From assembly GCA_003280345.1 (NCBI GenBank), contig QCFB01000002.1:1-64000 (forward strand): a DNA stretch of 64,000 nt. The letters run 5' to 3'. Below the pieces are notes generated by a model, which saw only the letters and a program-made list of their open reading frames with translations, searched no databases and was not told the DNA's origin. The position numbers were made by a program, and so were the translations under genes. This document shows, piece by piece, positions 47,331 to 56,736 of this stretch. The DNA comes from Prochlorococcus sp. AG-363-A16 (lineage in GTDB: Bacteria; Cyanobacteriota; Cyanobacteriia; PCC-6307; Cyanobiaceae). Each line of letters opens with the position of its first letter. Position 1 is the first letter of the stretch.

Positions 47331-48556
47331 AACCAATCTTCACTTGGAATAAAATTATCCTCTGCAAATAAGGTTGTATTTCTAATTTCATCCAAAGACT
47401 TGCCCGTTTCTCTCACTAACCGAACTAATTCCTCATGTTCAGGCTTAACTGTAATTCTTCCATCTGGTCGTCTCGCTTGCTTCGCTCCAACCTTTCCAAA
47501 TAAAGTATTGCAATAGCCTCGACGACGTGGAGCAACCCAACGACCAATAGAAGTTTCCCTAACACCAAGGGTTGTTCCGTTGGAGAACCAAGCAGCTCGA
47601 ACATTCTCTGCATCCTCTGGTCTCATTATCGCTTTCAAATTAAGACCTTGTCTTCCTTTCTTCATCTGTATAGGAGATGAAACAACATCTATAGCGCCAG
47701 CAGACCTTAAGTCTTTAATTAATACAGCTAAGTCTTCAGGAGTTGAATCATCGATCCAAGCTTCTTGTGAAATTATTGCCTGCCATTTAAGTCCCTTGAT
47801 TGAACTATTAGAATCACCTGTTTCAATATCATCAAATTCACAGATCCTAAGAAAATTAGGCCTATCAAGTTTACGATGACCCAAACCAACCCCTATAGAG
47901 TGCACCCCAAAAGAAACTGGTTGTCTAAAACAATCAGACAAGACAGCCATTAATGCTAGCCCTGTAGGTGTCGTTAATTCACCCTCTTGATAACCCTCCC
48001 CTCCAATAAGATTGATTTGGGTTAATCTTGCCAACTCGAGAACTACTGGAACTGGAACTGGAAGTATTCCATGAGATGTAGATACTTTTCCAGACCCAGC
48101 AGGAGGACTAGTGCAAAAAATCTTTTTTACACCTAAATATTCAATAGCAGCACATACTCCAATAACATCTACCAGCGCATCAATCCCCCCTAGTTCATGA
48201 AAATGAACTTCATCTAGGCGGCACCCATGAACGGAAGCTTCAGCTTCCGCAAGTAACTTAAAAACAGATAAAACATTTTCTTTTATACTTGAGACTAAGT
48301 CCGAGTTAACTATTAACTCTTTTATATCTATCCAACGTCTAAGATTTGATTCAGATTCATAGGTCTCAATACATACCCTTATCCCTCTTATTCCATAACT
48401 TCTACTTTCTTCGACATTTAATGAAAATGCCTTTTTAAGATCAGTTAACAAAAGAGCCTTCTCAATACAACTTTTTGGAACTCCCAAATCCAAAAAAGCT
48501 GCAATGAGCATATCTCCTGCTAATCCAGTTGGACAGTCAACAAAAAGGGCCTTCAT
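47327..48556 (-). CDS. larC: LarC-type nickel-pincer cofactor protein (DUF111)
   Basis: This 409-residue protein begins with the family start D-C-P-T-G-L-A-G-D-M-L-I-A-A and shows the E-V-H-F-H-E-L-G-G-I-D-A-L-V-D metal region. LarC inserts nickel into the pincer cofactor of lactate racemase and related enzymes, together with LarB and LarE, which are not in this window. In lactobacilli LarC is made by frameshifting of two frames; here one uninterrupted frame encodes the whole protein. It overlaps the next gene by 4 bp. Confidence 0.9.
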   Translation of the reverse strand: MKALFVDCPTGLAGDMLIAAFLDLGVPKSCIEKALLLTDLKKAFSLNVEESRSYGIRGIRVCIETYESESNLRRWIDIKELIVNSDLVSSIKENVLSVFKLLAEAEASVHGCRLDEVHFHELGGIDALVDVIGVCAAIEYLGVKKIFCTSPPAGSGKVSTSHGILPVPVPVVLELARLTQINLIGGEGYQEGELTTPTGLALMAVLSDCFRQPVSFGVHSIGVGLGHRKLDRPNFLRICEFDDIETGDSNSSIKGLKWQAIISQEAWIDDSTPEDLAVLIKDLRSAGAIDVVSSPIQMKKGRQGLNLKAIMRPEDAENVRAAWFSNGTTLGVRETSIGRWVAPRRRGYCNTLFGKVGAKQARRPDGRITVKPEHEELVRLVRETGKSLDEIRNTTLFAEDNFIPSEDWL

Positions 48557-48762
48557 TATCCAGTCTTTAATTCAAAAAAGTAAATTTCAACGCAAAAGGA
48601 AAGCAAAGGTCTCTTAGAGATTGCCTTCCCAAACTCATTAACAACAAGGTGAAATTGCATTATTGAGATTCCAAGCAATATAGACTTTAAGAAATTGCTC
48701 TATTAAGAGTCAATCTAAATACCTCAAAAGCAGGCTAATTAGAGTCTCAAATCCTCTCGAGA

Positions 48763-49386
48763 TCATATTCCACGCCCGCGTCGTTTTCCACCTCGAGTAG
48801 ACATTGGGCCAATAACCTCATGATCTTCTAGGCGAAGTTCTTGGCCATTTCTTCGCACATCCAAACTCACAAAATGTCGAAGTTTTTCAAGAGGGATTTG
48901 ACCTTTCAATTGAAGCTTGAAAGGTAATGGCCTGCTTCCATCATTCCTAGGCTTCTGACGGACTTTTACTACCAAATCTTCAGTCTCTGGCTTGGTATAA
49001 ATCAATTCACCCCGAATAGAGAAATAATCATCGCCTTCAGAGAGTTCATCTGCGAGGGAATTCTCCGAATCACCTGAAAGATTCAATTCACCTTTATCTC
49101 CCAAGGTACTTGGCTCCCAAATACCAGAAATCTGCAAATGAAGATGATCTACCTCTCTACATCTTGGGTAAACAACCCAAAGATGTGGTTCCTCTAAAGC
49201 AAGGTGCCGGCGCATAAGAGTAATCACCCTCCCCAGCACGACAGCCTCAATTCCTACTCCTTGTAAGTCCACCAAACGGCCACGAGTGAACTTATCCGAG
49301 GCTTCAGGGGTATAAGTGCCTCTAACAATACCGATTGCACGATATTGCAAGGGTTCCGTAACCGGTGGTATTGGATGATCTCGCAT
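48763..49386 (-). CDS. Cyanobacterial protein of unknown function
   Basis: The 207-residue product starts M-R-D-H-P-I-P-P-V and shows a well-formed domain (Y-R-A-I-G-I-V-R-G-T-Y, R-G-R-L-V-D, L-G-R-V-I-T-L) with an acidic middle. A basic tail, G-G-K-R-R-G-R-G, follows and may bind nucleic acid. I cannot name a family with confidence. No membrane segment is present. Spacing on both sides is over 200 bp, suggesting its own promoter. Confidence 0.7.
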   Translation of the reverse strand: MRDHPIPPVTEPLQYRAIGIVRGTYTPEASDKFTRGRLVDLQGVGIEAVVLGRVITLMRRHLALEEPHLWVVYPRCREVDHLHLQISGIWEPSTLGDKGELNLSGDSENSLADELSEGDDYFSIRGELIYTKPETEDLVVKVRQKPRNDGSRPLPFKLQLKGQIPLEKLRHFVSLDVRRNGQELRLEDHEVIGPMSTRGGKRRGRGI

Positions 49387-49598
49387 CGAAAGAAAAGGGC
49401 ATTAAGTGGCCCACGCATGAATCTAGCCAGCCTTAGTCAATTCCTGAGATTCACCGACTAACTAATTTAATAACCACTAAACAAAATTCACTCTCCAAAG
49501 CGAGGAATGTCAAGTGATAAAGGGAATTTCCTCCTTGTACAAGATTGTTCCCTTCACAAATCTCCGAATTCCTTCGACATCAAAAAAAGTAAGAAATT

Positions 49599-49946
49599 TC
49601 ATAAAGGTTCAATGACTGTTTCAGACATCCCATTGGAGTCGTCAGACTCCCAAGCTTTTAATGCCTCATCAATTGCATCAGAGGGAGGTGTTGCATCTTC
49701 CATCGCTGTAGCCCTTCTAAGCCGGTTAATCAATTCCATAGGGTTAGTCGCATCAAGAATTGTTCCTTCTTGTTCTCCTCCTACAAAACCTGTATTGATA
49801 TCACGTTCGGCAGGCAAAGCACTTGTCCCAGCCTCTTGAGCAAAACAAGGCAAAAAAGTGGAGTTAAGCCCCAAAAAGATAATTGGAGAAAGAGCTAAGC
49901 CAATATTCCGAAACGTGAAAAGATGAAAAAAAAGTTTGTTTTTCAT
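49599..49946 (-). CDS. Secreted or lumenal small protein of unknown function
   Basis: The 115-residue frame begins with a basic segment and a hydrophobic core. A likely signal peptidase cut follows C-F-A near residue 36, before Q-E-A. The mature part is acidic, Ala/Glu-rich and without cysteines. It ends near V-I-E-P-L. A plus-strand frame of similar size in the same place is a shadow. No known domain is recognised. The next gene, xth, runs the other way across 60 bp. Confidence 0.6.
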   Translation of the reverse strand: MKNKLFFHLFTFRNIGLALSPIIFLGLNSTFLPCFAQEAGTSALPAERDINTGFVGGEQEGTILDATNPMELINRLRRATAMEDATPPSDAIDEALKAWESDDSNGMSETVIEPL

Positions 49947-50006
49947 TCATCTCCTCCAAATTTGATTCTTTCCAATGCTAATGGTCTTTAGAGAAGATCT
50001 TTAGAA

Positions 50007-50858
50007 GTGCTGCTTGCAACCTGGAATGTCAATTCAATCCGCACACGTCTCAACCAAATTCAAGATTGGTTGGGAGTAGTAAAGCCAGACGTACTTTGCC
50101 TCCAAGAGACGAAAGTCAACGACCCTTTATTTCCAAAACAAGAAATTGAAGAGACTGGCTATCAAGTTTGCTTTCATGGTCAAAAGTCATACAACGGAGT
50201 AGCTCTTTTAAGCATTAACCAATTTGAAGATATTCGCATTGGACTCGAGGGTGAACTTCAAGATTGTGATGAGGCTATTCAACTTGGAGAACAAAAGCGT
50301 GTAATTAGTGCCTTAATAAATGGCATAAGAATTGTCAATGTATATGTACCGAATGGCTCAGCATTGACCTCCGATAAATACTCATACAAAATTCAATGGC
50401 TAAAATCGCTAAGAAGATATCTTCAATTAATAAAGGCAAGAGAAGAGCCCCTTTGCTTATTAGGGGATTTCAATATTGCTTTGGAAGATAGAGATATTCA
50501 CAATCCATCGAGGCTTTCAGGAGGGATCATGGCCAGTGATCCTGAAAGAAAAGCTCTGAGAGAGATTTTAGGAGAAGATTTAAAAGATGTCTTCAGATTA
50601 TTTGAGCCTGATTCAAATCATTGGAGTTGGTGGGATTACAGAAGTGGGGCTTGGGATCGTGATAGTGGCTGGAGGATCGATCACATTTATTTATCTAAAG
50701 AACTAATTAGACTTGCAAAAAGTTGTGTTATTGACAAAAAAACTCGAGGGAACGTGCAACCTAGTGATCATGCTCCAGTAATGGTTGAAATAAAATGGCC
50801 TCCATCAGAGGAGGAGGATGAAAATAATGAAGACATTTTTAATTTCGATGAGATTTAG
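50007..50858 (+). CDS. xthA: Exodeoxyribonuclease III (AP endonuclease)
   Basis: The enzyme repairs abasic DNA sites and trims 3' ends. The 283-residue protein shows the EEP signatures T-W-N-V-N-S-I-R, C-L-Q-E-T-K (catalytic Glu), L-G-D-F-N-I-A (Asp and Asn) and the terminal S-D-H-A-P-V (catalytic Asp/His). The N-terminus L-L-A-T-W-N is normal. The start is GTG 50007. An acidic tail (E-E-E-D-E-N-N-E-D) follows the nuclease core. It is transcribed alone. Confidence 0.94.
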   Translation: MLLATWNVNSIRTRLNQIQDWLGVVKPDVLCLQETKVNDPLFPKQEIEETGYQVCFHGQKSYNGVALLSINQFEDIRIGLEGELQDCDEAIQLGEQKRVISALINGIRIVNVYVPNGSALTSDKYSYKIQWLKSLRRYLQLIKAREEPLCLLGDFNIALEDRDIHNPSRLSGGIMASDPERKALREILGEDLKDVFRLFEPDSNHWSWWDYRSGAWDRDSGWRIDHIYLSKELIRLAKSCVIDKKTRGNVQPSDHAPVMVEIKWPPSEEEDENNEDIFNFDEI

Positions 50859-51064
50859 CGCTCTATCGGCATCCCATGACAGTCACAAAAATGCAATTTC
50901 AACCTTCTATGCAAACAAAAAGTTTGATTGTAAATTCTCCAAAGCCCTTGGTGCAAAAGGCTAGACGAAGGAAATGTATCTTGATGAACTGCTCCTAAAA
51001 TAATTGGAATGAGTATGGTTTTAGAGAACTTCCTTAGCAAGTCGAGACGAACTTGACTGTTTTA

Positions 51065-51077
51065 GGCCATTATGGCC
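51065..51077. promoter_or_regulatory. 13-bp palindrome upstream of hemL
   Basis: GGCCAT and ATGGCC flank a single T, 35 bp before the hemL start. It may be an operator, or simply an element of the leader. No regulator is suggested by the sequence. A similar site was not seen elsewhere. Confidence 0.3.
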
Positions 51078-51111
51078 AACTGTGTTTACCAGCCCATTGG
51101 CATAGGTCCCC

Positions 51112-52410
51112 GTGACAAACGCCTTGAACACCAGCCAATCCCAGGCCATTTTCAGCGCCGCCCAGGCTCTGATGCCTGGTGGCGTTAGTTCACCCGTTCG
51201 GGCTTTCAAATCGGTTGGAGGTCAACCGATAGTTTTCGATCGGGTGAAAGGTCCCTATGCATGGGATGTTGATGGCAACAGATACATCGACTACGTAGGC
51301 AGTTGGGGACCTGCCATTTGCGGCCATGCCCATCCAGAAGTCATTGCAGCACTGCAAGAGACCTTGGAAAAAGGTACAAGCTTTGGTGCTCCATGTGAGC
51401 TAGAGAATCAACTTGCTCAAATGGTGATCGATGCGGTCCCAAGTGTTGAGATGGTTCGCTTCGTGAATAGTGGAACAGAAGCCTGTATGGCTGTTCTTCG
51501 TTTAATGAGAGCTTATACAGGCAGAGACAAGGTCATAAAGTTTGAGGGCTGCTACCACGGACATGCCGATATGTTCCTGGTCAAGGCCGGTTCAGGAGTG
51601 GCGACATTAGGTCTTCCTGATTCTCCTGGAGTGCCAAGAAGCACAACTGCCAATACGCTTACAGCTCCATATAACGACCTTGAGGCAGTAAAAGAATTAT
51701 TCGCCGAAAACCCAGATGCAATTTCTGGTGTAATTCTTGAACCAGTTGTAGGGAATGCAGGCTTTATAACCCCTGAGCCAGGATTCCTCGAAGGCCTAAG
51801 AGAACTCACAAAAGAGAATGGCTCTTTGCTGGTATTTGATGAAGTAATGACAGGGTTCAGAATCAGCTATGGAGGAGCACAATCCCGTTTTGGGGTAACC
51901 CCAGACCTGACAACTATGGGCAAAGTGATTGGTGGTGGATTGCCCGTGGGAGCCTATGGAGGAAGGTCAGAAATAATGTCCATGGTTTCTCCTGCAGGTC
52001 CTATGTATCAAGCAGGGACCTTAAGCGGCAATCCCCTTGCCATGACAGCCGGTATTAAGACGCTAGAGCTTCTCAAACAAGAAGGGACATATGAGCGGCT
52101 GGAAGCCACCACTCAAAGGTTAATTAAAGGTATTCTTGAAGCCGCAAAACAAGCAGGAGTTGCAATAACAGGAAGCAACATCAGCGCAATGTTTGGTTTC
52201 TACTTATGTGAAGGGCCTGTAAGTAATTTTGAAGAAGCCAAAGCTACAAATACTGACCGTTTTGGCAAATTGCATCGGGCCATGCTTCATAGAGGCGTTT
52301 ACCTAGCTCCAAGTGCATTTGAAGCAGGCTTCACTTCTTTAGCGCATTCAGATGATGATATAGATGCGACATTAAAAGCATTCCAAGAAAGCTTCGCAGA
52401 GGTCGCTTAA
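51112..52410 (+). CDS. hemL: Glutamate-1-semialdehyde 2,1-aminomutase
   Basis: This PLP enzyme makes 5-aminolevulinate from glutamate semialdehyde, the last step of the C5 route that starts with Glu-tRNA (gltX at 59.3 kb). The 432-residue protein has the family features P-G-G-V-S-S-P-V-R at the N-terminus, [16 protein letters not shown] and the PLP lysine in [17 protein letters not shown]. The start is GTG 51112. The 253-bp leader has the palindrome noted above. Confidence 0.97.
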   Translation: MTNALNTSQSQAIFSAAQALMPGGVSSPVRAFKSVGGQPIVFDRVKGPYAWDVDGNRYIDYVGSWGPAICGHAHPEVIAALQETLEKGTSFGAPCELENQLAQMVIDAVPSVEMVRFVNSGTEACMAVLRLMRAYTGRDKVIKFEGCYHGHADMFLVKAGSGVATLGLPDSPGVPRSTTANTLTAPYNDLEAVKELFAENPDAISGVILEPVVGNAGFITPEPGFLEGLRELTKENGSLLVFDEVMTGFRISYGGAQSRFGVTPDLTTMGKVIGGGLPVGAYGGRSEIMSMVSPAGPMYQAGTLSGNPLAMTAGIKTLELLKQEGTYERLEATTQRLIKGILEAAKQAGVAITGSNISAMFGFYLCEGPVSNFEEAKATNTDRFGKLHRAMLHRGVYLAPSAFEAGFTSLAHSDDDIDATLKAFQESFAEVA

Positions 52411-52508
52411 CTAATAGAAATCAATTAATAAAAGAATTACCAAGTATTAAAACTAAGCCTCAATAAATTTCAAAGGGCTATCCAGTTAGTTAATTACTTA
52501 TCTCTCAT

Positions 52509-53306
52509 TTACCTCCCGACAATTACAGGTGGAGAGCCTCCCTTAGAACCAGGTAGTGCAGGAACTACTTGAGTTTTTCCATCCCATTTATCAAGAAACA
52601 GCTTAAACAAAACTTGATCATCAAGGCTTTGAGTAAGAGTTTCATATCTCTTTGCTTCCTCTTCAGCTATTTTCACCTCAGTTTGGGCTCTTAGCAATTG
52701 TTGCTCAGCAATCTGCTTCTGTTCAATAGCAGCTCTATATTCTTCTGCTATTTCTAAACCAGTCAGATCAAGACCCTGAACATCAACATAATTAAACTTA
52801 TCAAGCTCATCAGCAACAGTTCTTTCAACTAACTCCGAAATATCACTCCATTTACTGGCAATCGTGACTAATTCATACTGAGAGAAAACAGACTTAAGAG
52901 CCTTAAGCAATGACGGCTGAATTATTCGAGGATATACATCTCTATCGCTATAAGCAATGGTGCTATATACACGCCCTGCCTCACTTTGACGAACAGCATA
53001 TTTAATGGTTGCCGTAGCTTCTATAACTTGTAAGTCTTTAGTTAATGTTGCAAACTTTTCAGGTCTAACCTGTGTCCTTACATCAAAAGGATATACAGCC
53101 TGAATAAATGGAATTTTCACGTTAAGTCCAGGCCGCCTGGAGCCCCCACTGACCTTGCCCAAGGTCGTCACTACGCCCACTTGGCCAGCTGGTACAACAA
53201 ACAATGATTGAGTAAGCAGCAAGAAGCCTGTAAAGGAAAGGACCAAAAGGAGAGTGGCAGCACCACCGGATCCTCCTGGAGTGACGTTTCGGAATGGAGT
53301 AGTCAT
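52509..53306 (-). CDS. Prohibitin-like SPFH/band-7 membrane protein
   Basis: This 265-residue protein carries one N-terminal membrane helix (about residues 18-38, L-L-L-V-L-S-F-T-G-F-L-L-L). A band-7/SPFH domain with V-P-A-G-Q-V-G-V-V-T-T-L-G-K-V and a coiled-coil C-terminal part (Q-K-Q-I-A-E-Q-Q-L-L-R-A-Q-T-E) follow. Prohibitins form membrane rings that scaffold or regulate FtsH proteases; in cyanobacteria they sit in cytoplasmic or thylakoid membranes. An FtsH gene is not in this window. It is transcribed alone. Confidence 0.9.
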   Translation of the reverse strand: MTTPFRNVTPGGSGGAATLLLVLSFTGFLLLTQSLFVVPAGQVGVVTTLGKVSGGSRRPGLNVKIPFIQAVYPFDVRTQVRPEKFATLTKDLQVIEATATIKYAVRQSEAGRVYSTIAYSDRDVYPRIIQPSLLKALKSVFSQYELVTIASKWSDISELVERTVADELDKFNYVDVQGLDLTGLEIAEEYRAAIEQKQIAEQQLLRAQTEVKIAEEEAKRYETLTQSLDDQVLFKLFLDKWDGKTQVVPALPGSKGGSPPVIVGR

Positions 53307-53455
53307 AACCTTTTATTTCTAATACAATTTTATAGATTTTTTACTGATAACGCGAAGTTGGGAAGTTGGAAAGAATTTTTTCTCTCAATTTGTCACTATA
53401 AAAAGTAAATTTTTCTTTTCCCTATATAATTTCAGGCCAACTTTAGCGTTTATAT

Positions 53456-53953
53456 TTACCTATAGTTTTCAAATTGAAGTGGGATCTCAAGCTCCTCCTC
53501 TCTTTCACGGAGCAAAGCTATTGCTGCCTGTAGGTCATTTTTACTCTTGCCTGTAATCCTTAAAGATTCTCCTTGTATTGAAACATTAATCTTCTTAAGC
53601 TCATCTCGAACAGCCTTACTCAACTTCTTCGCAACATCTTGTCTAAGTCCTTTGCGAAAAGCGATCCTTTGCGTAACACGATTACCCCCGGAGACTTCTG
53701 ATTGTTGAAAGTCAAAGATTTTTAAAGACAAATTTCGCTTAGTCGCTTTCTGTCGAAGAACATCTTGGATTGCCTGCAAAGTCATATCACTAGCAGTAGT
53801 AACAATTAATGCCTCTTCCTCAAGTTCAATTTCTGTGTTGGAATCTTTTAAATCATAACGTTGTCCAACCTCCCTCTTTAACTGATCAACAGCATTAACC
53901 AGTTCTTGACGGTCAAAATCAGAAACCACATCAAACGAGTAGGTGTCAGCCAT
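53456..53953 (-). CDS. YajQ-family nucleotide-binding protein (UPF0234)
   Basis: This 165-residue protein is a standard YajQ: F-D-V-V-S-D-F-D-R-Q-E-L at the start, I-A-F-R-K-G-L-R-Q-D in the middle and a C-terminal I-A-L-L-R-E. Xanthomonas relatives bind cyclic di-GMP and act with transcription factors, but the E. coli protein is also reported to bind nucleotides/RNA. The role here is unknown. No domain is missing. Confidence 0.92.
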   Translation of the reverse strand: MADTYSFDVVSDFDRQELVNAVDQLKREVGQRYDLKDSNTEIELEEEALIVTTASDMTLQAIQDVLRQKATKRNLSLKIFDFQQSEVSGGNRVTQRIAFRKGLRQDVAKKLSKAVRDELKKINVSIQGESLRITGKSKNDLQAAIALLREREEELEIPLQFENYR

Positions 53954-54120
53954 AAGATACCTCTAAGCATGGACTCCACAATCGACTTAGATGTGAAGGC
54001 ATAGCAATATTACTTACTTTCGAGGATTAATGAATTTCATCGCTTCCTTTAAGTCAAATCAATAGAAAATTAAATCAAATATAAATACACAATTAAACAT
54101 TTAAATGCATCAATCAAAGT

Positions 54121-54645
54121 TCAATCAAAAAACAACAAGGTAACCACCTTTCCTAACTCTTCTGCGCTATGACAACTTGTCAAAAGAGTTTCACTATCAT
54201 GAAAAGCAAAGCATATCAACTGATCACAGCGATTAATTATTTCTTGATTGCACAAGCTGCTAGCCATGGGTAATGGCAAATCATCATTTTCAACTTTTTC
54301 AATCAAATGAAGGACCTGTTCCAACTGATCACGTATTTCAGGAACCTGTCGGTCAAGACTTTGGGGGAGCAATACGGTAAGAAGAGATGGATCCACTTCT
54401 AAAACGCCTCTAATTACAGCTGCATTTACACCTTGAGAACCAGATGTGATGAGTGAATGTCCTTCCTGCGCAAGCGAGCGCGCGACTAACTCAACAAGGT
54501 GAATCGCAACTACAGGAACATGTCTGCTCCCAAGAAAAGCTATTCGCCTTTTGCCCTTGTCCTGCAATAAAGCCAACTCCTGAGCCAGCGTGTCTATCCG
54601 ACCTGCGGCAGGGAGATCCAGGGAACGACTCAAGGAAATCCCCAT
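54121..54645 (-). CDS. SLOG/DprA-like Rossmann-fold protein
   Basis: The 174-residue protein contains the I-A-F-L-G-S-R-H segment and the S-G-S-Q-G-V-N-A motif of the SLOG (DprA/LOG-like) superfamily that binds nucleotides or DNA. It is shorter than DprA and lacks the DprA linker domains. Such cyanobacterial stand-alone proteins are uncharacterised. It is 32 bp downstream of the DRTGG gene on the same strand, so the two may be co-expressed. The ligand is unknown. Confidence 0.72.
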   Translation of the reverse strand: MGISLSRSLDLPAAGRIDTLAQELALLQDKGKRRIAFLGSRHVPVVAIHLVELVARSLAQEGHSLITSGSQGVNAAVIRGVLEVDPSLLTVLLPQSLDRQVPEIRDQLEQVLHLIEKVENDDLPLPMASSLCNQEIINRCDQLICFAFHDSETLLTSCHSAEELGKVVTLLFFD

Positions 54646-54677
54646 AACAATTACTAAAAGTTAGCAGTGGTTATGAA

Positions 54678-55769
54678 CTATGCAGAGATCCCAATCGCCA
54701 AAAATAAGCGTTTAAGGTCACAATGCTCTTCAACAAGTCGAAAGGCATATGTTGCCTTAACAGCTTCGTGCAATCTCACGTGACCAAAAGCCTGCTCAAT
54801 AACTTCAACTGTTGAGAGGGTGTCATGTTCAACCTTGAGCAAAGGCACTTCTAATTCTTCTGCTCTATTAATTAGCTGAGGCAAGGGCTCACCAGCACCT
54901 GTAAGTATCAAACATTGAGTTGAAGCTTCCAAAGCCGCTAATTGAATATCAGTACGGTCAGCACCAGTAACTACTGCCATATTGCGCCTTCGACGGAAAA
55001 ACTCCATAGCTGAGTTCACATTCATAGCGCCAATACTTAGTGTTTCAACCATCAACTCGAGCCTGTCAACACAACAAATAACCCTTGCCTCCAAGCGCCT
55101 AACTAGTTCACCGACAGTGACGCTTCTAAGCAAAGGTGAACGAGGCATAACTCCAAAAACAGACATCCCTAATGATTCCAAGGCAGGAACAACATTTTTC
55201 TTCAAATCTTCTACTTCTTCAGGGGTAACAGCATTTAATACGATTCCAATTAATTGCTCTCCCAACTGATCTTTAGCTGCTAACAAAGCTTCCACGCTTC
55301 TACTGTCCTGCCAAAGATGAACCAGAACAACATCAGCCTCTAAGCCTCTAGCAACTTGCCCAAGGCTTAATCCATAAAGCAAACCCTCATGAAGACTTCC
55401 TGCTCCCTCAAGAATTGTCAGGCCAGAAAAAGAAGACTGAAGCTGCTTACGTAAAGATTGAAATCCATCACCAGCTTCTAACTGCGCATTTGCAAGTCGT
55501 TGGTCGGCTGTATTAGGAGCTAAAAGATGAAGAGAAGGAATTAATTGTTCCTCGCACAAGCCCAAAGTGTTGCCTATAAAACGAACATCATCATCAAGAA
55601 TCAACTTAGGAAGATCTTTAGATACAAGTTCTAACTCAAAACTTGTTGCTAGGGGTTTGCCAAAACGAATCTGATGCCTTGCAAGCATCAATTGCCTTGC
55701 AATGCCAAGAACCAAAGCAGACTTACCACTAAAAGGCTCACAAGAACCGATCATTAAGGTCCTGCCCAT
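54678..55769 (-). CDS. BioD-like ATPase plus DRTGG-domain protein (Pta N-terminal-like)
   Basis: This 363-residue protein resembles the regulatory N-terminal half of long phosphotransacetylases. A P-loop (S-C-E-P-F-S-G-K-S-A-L) opens a BioD-like domain. A DRTGG-type domain (V-V-T-G-A-D-R-T-D-I-Q) covers about the last 150 residues. The acetyltransferase domain itself is missing, so it is not a Pta enzyme. It probably senses a nucleotide or metabolite. Downstream is the SLOG gene (32 bp). Confidence 0.82.
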   Translation of the reverse strand: MGRTLMIGSCEPFSGKSALVLGIARQLMLARHQIRFGKPLATSFELELVSKDLPKLILDDDVRFIGNTLGLCEEQLIPSLHLLAPNTADQRLANAQLEAGDGFQSLRKQLQSSFSGLTILEGAGSLHEGLLYGLSLGQVARGLEADVVLVHLWQDSRSVEALLAAKDQLGEQLIGIVLNAVTPEEVEDLKKNVVPALESLGMSVFGVMPRSPLLRSVTVGELVRRLEARVICCVDRLELMVETLSIGAMNVNSAMEFFRRRRNMAVVTGADRTDIQLAALEASTQCLILTGAGEPLPQLINRAEELEVPLLKVEHDTLSTVEVIEQAFGHVRLHEAVKATYAFRLVEEHCDLKRLFLAIGISA

Positions 55770-55975
55770 GACCGGACTCCTTTAACTAACCCTCAAGACA
55801 AAAGCTAAACAATTTTAGGTTTTTAGCAAGGTTCATGAATCAAGTTATGTTCACCAAATTGAAATCAACAATAATTCAAAAAGACATGGTTTTTCTTCAA
55901 AAAACCTATCGATTCGATCCCACACCCTATTTCTCGGCAATAGGCCTTGAAACTTTATAAGCCAAACTATGGCCT

Positions 55976-56734
55976 ATGACAAAGAAAAAATCAGCAAATA
56001 ACCGATGGTCAGATTGCCGCATAGGCATAACTGGAGCAAATGGTGCCTTAGGCAAAGCCTTAACAAAAAAACTCCGAGCCAAGGGAGCTTGGGTGATTGG
56101 TTTCACTCATAGTCCAATTAAAAGCAAGGAACAATCTTTAGAGGGGCCCCAGGAATGGGTTCAATGGCAGTGCGGCCAAGAAACTGCTCTTGACAATCGA
56201 CTAGAGAAAATTGATGTACTGGTTTTAAACCATGGGATCAACCCAAAAGGGGAACAAAGCCCAAAAGTATTGAACGAAACCCTTGAAATAAATGCACTAA
56301 GTACCTGGCGCTTAATGGAGCGCTTTGAAAAAATTGTTATAAGTAAAAGCAACTCTTCGCAAGCGCATGAAATTTGGGTAAATACTTCAGAAGCAGAAAT
56401 ACAACCTGCCCTTAGCCCTGCCTATGAAATTAGCAAACGCTTAATTGGAAATTTAGTAAGTCTTCGATGGGTAAACCTAGATACGAGTCAGCAAAAGGTA
56501 TTAAGAATTCGCAAACTTATACTTGGACCATTTCATTCAGAGCTAAATCCATTAGGAATAATGTCTGCAGATTTTGTAGCAAGCCAAATCATTAAACAAG
56601 CTGAATGTAAATTCCCACTAATAATAGTCACACCCAATCCGATAACTTATTTAGCAATGCCAATAGTTGAAGTTTTAAGGGCCCTTTACTCAATTCTAAT
56701 GAAGAGAAATTCATCAAAAGATGAATTAAATTAA
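55976..56734 (+). CDS. Short-chain dehydrogenase/reductase
   Basis: This 252-residue SDR has the cofactor motif I-T-G-A-N-G-A-L-G, L-N-H-G (in place of NNAG) and the catalytic Y-E-I-S-K, with Ser in N-T-S about a dozen residues before. The Tyr-x3-Lys pair is intact. The C-terminal end has a hydrophobic helix, P-I-V-E-V-L-R-A-L-Y-S-I-L, that may contact a membrane. The substrate is unknown. Its stop is only 2 bp from the stop of the convergent map gene. Confidence 0.85.
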   Translation: MTKKKSANNRWSDCRIGITGANGALGKALTKKLRAKGAWVIGFTHSPIKSKEQSLEGPQEWVQWQCGQETALDNRLEKIDVLVLNHGINPKGEQSPKVLNETLEINALSTWRLMERFEKIVISKSNSSQAHEIWVNTSEAEIQPALSPAYEISKRLIGNLVSLRWVNLDTSQQKVLRIRKLILGPFHSELNPLGIMSADFVASQIIKQAECKFPLIIVTPNPITYLAMPIVEVLRALYSILMKRNSSKDELN

Positions 56735-56736
56735 AG

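Noticed and set aside
48557-48660. 34-codon minus-strand frame ending in TAATG over the larC start
   Set aside because: Stop-start overlap is suggestive, but the product looks random and is too short to support.
50855-51040. 61-codon minus-strand frame between xthA and hemL
   Set aside because: Cys/His-rich, random-looking product; a 40-codon plus-strand frame (50876-50998) is equally possible and neither has support.
55847-55960. 37-codon frame upstream of the SDR gene
   Set aside because: Plausible composition but no start signal, family or conservation evidence; could be chance.
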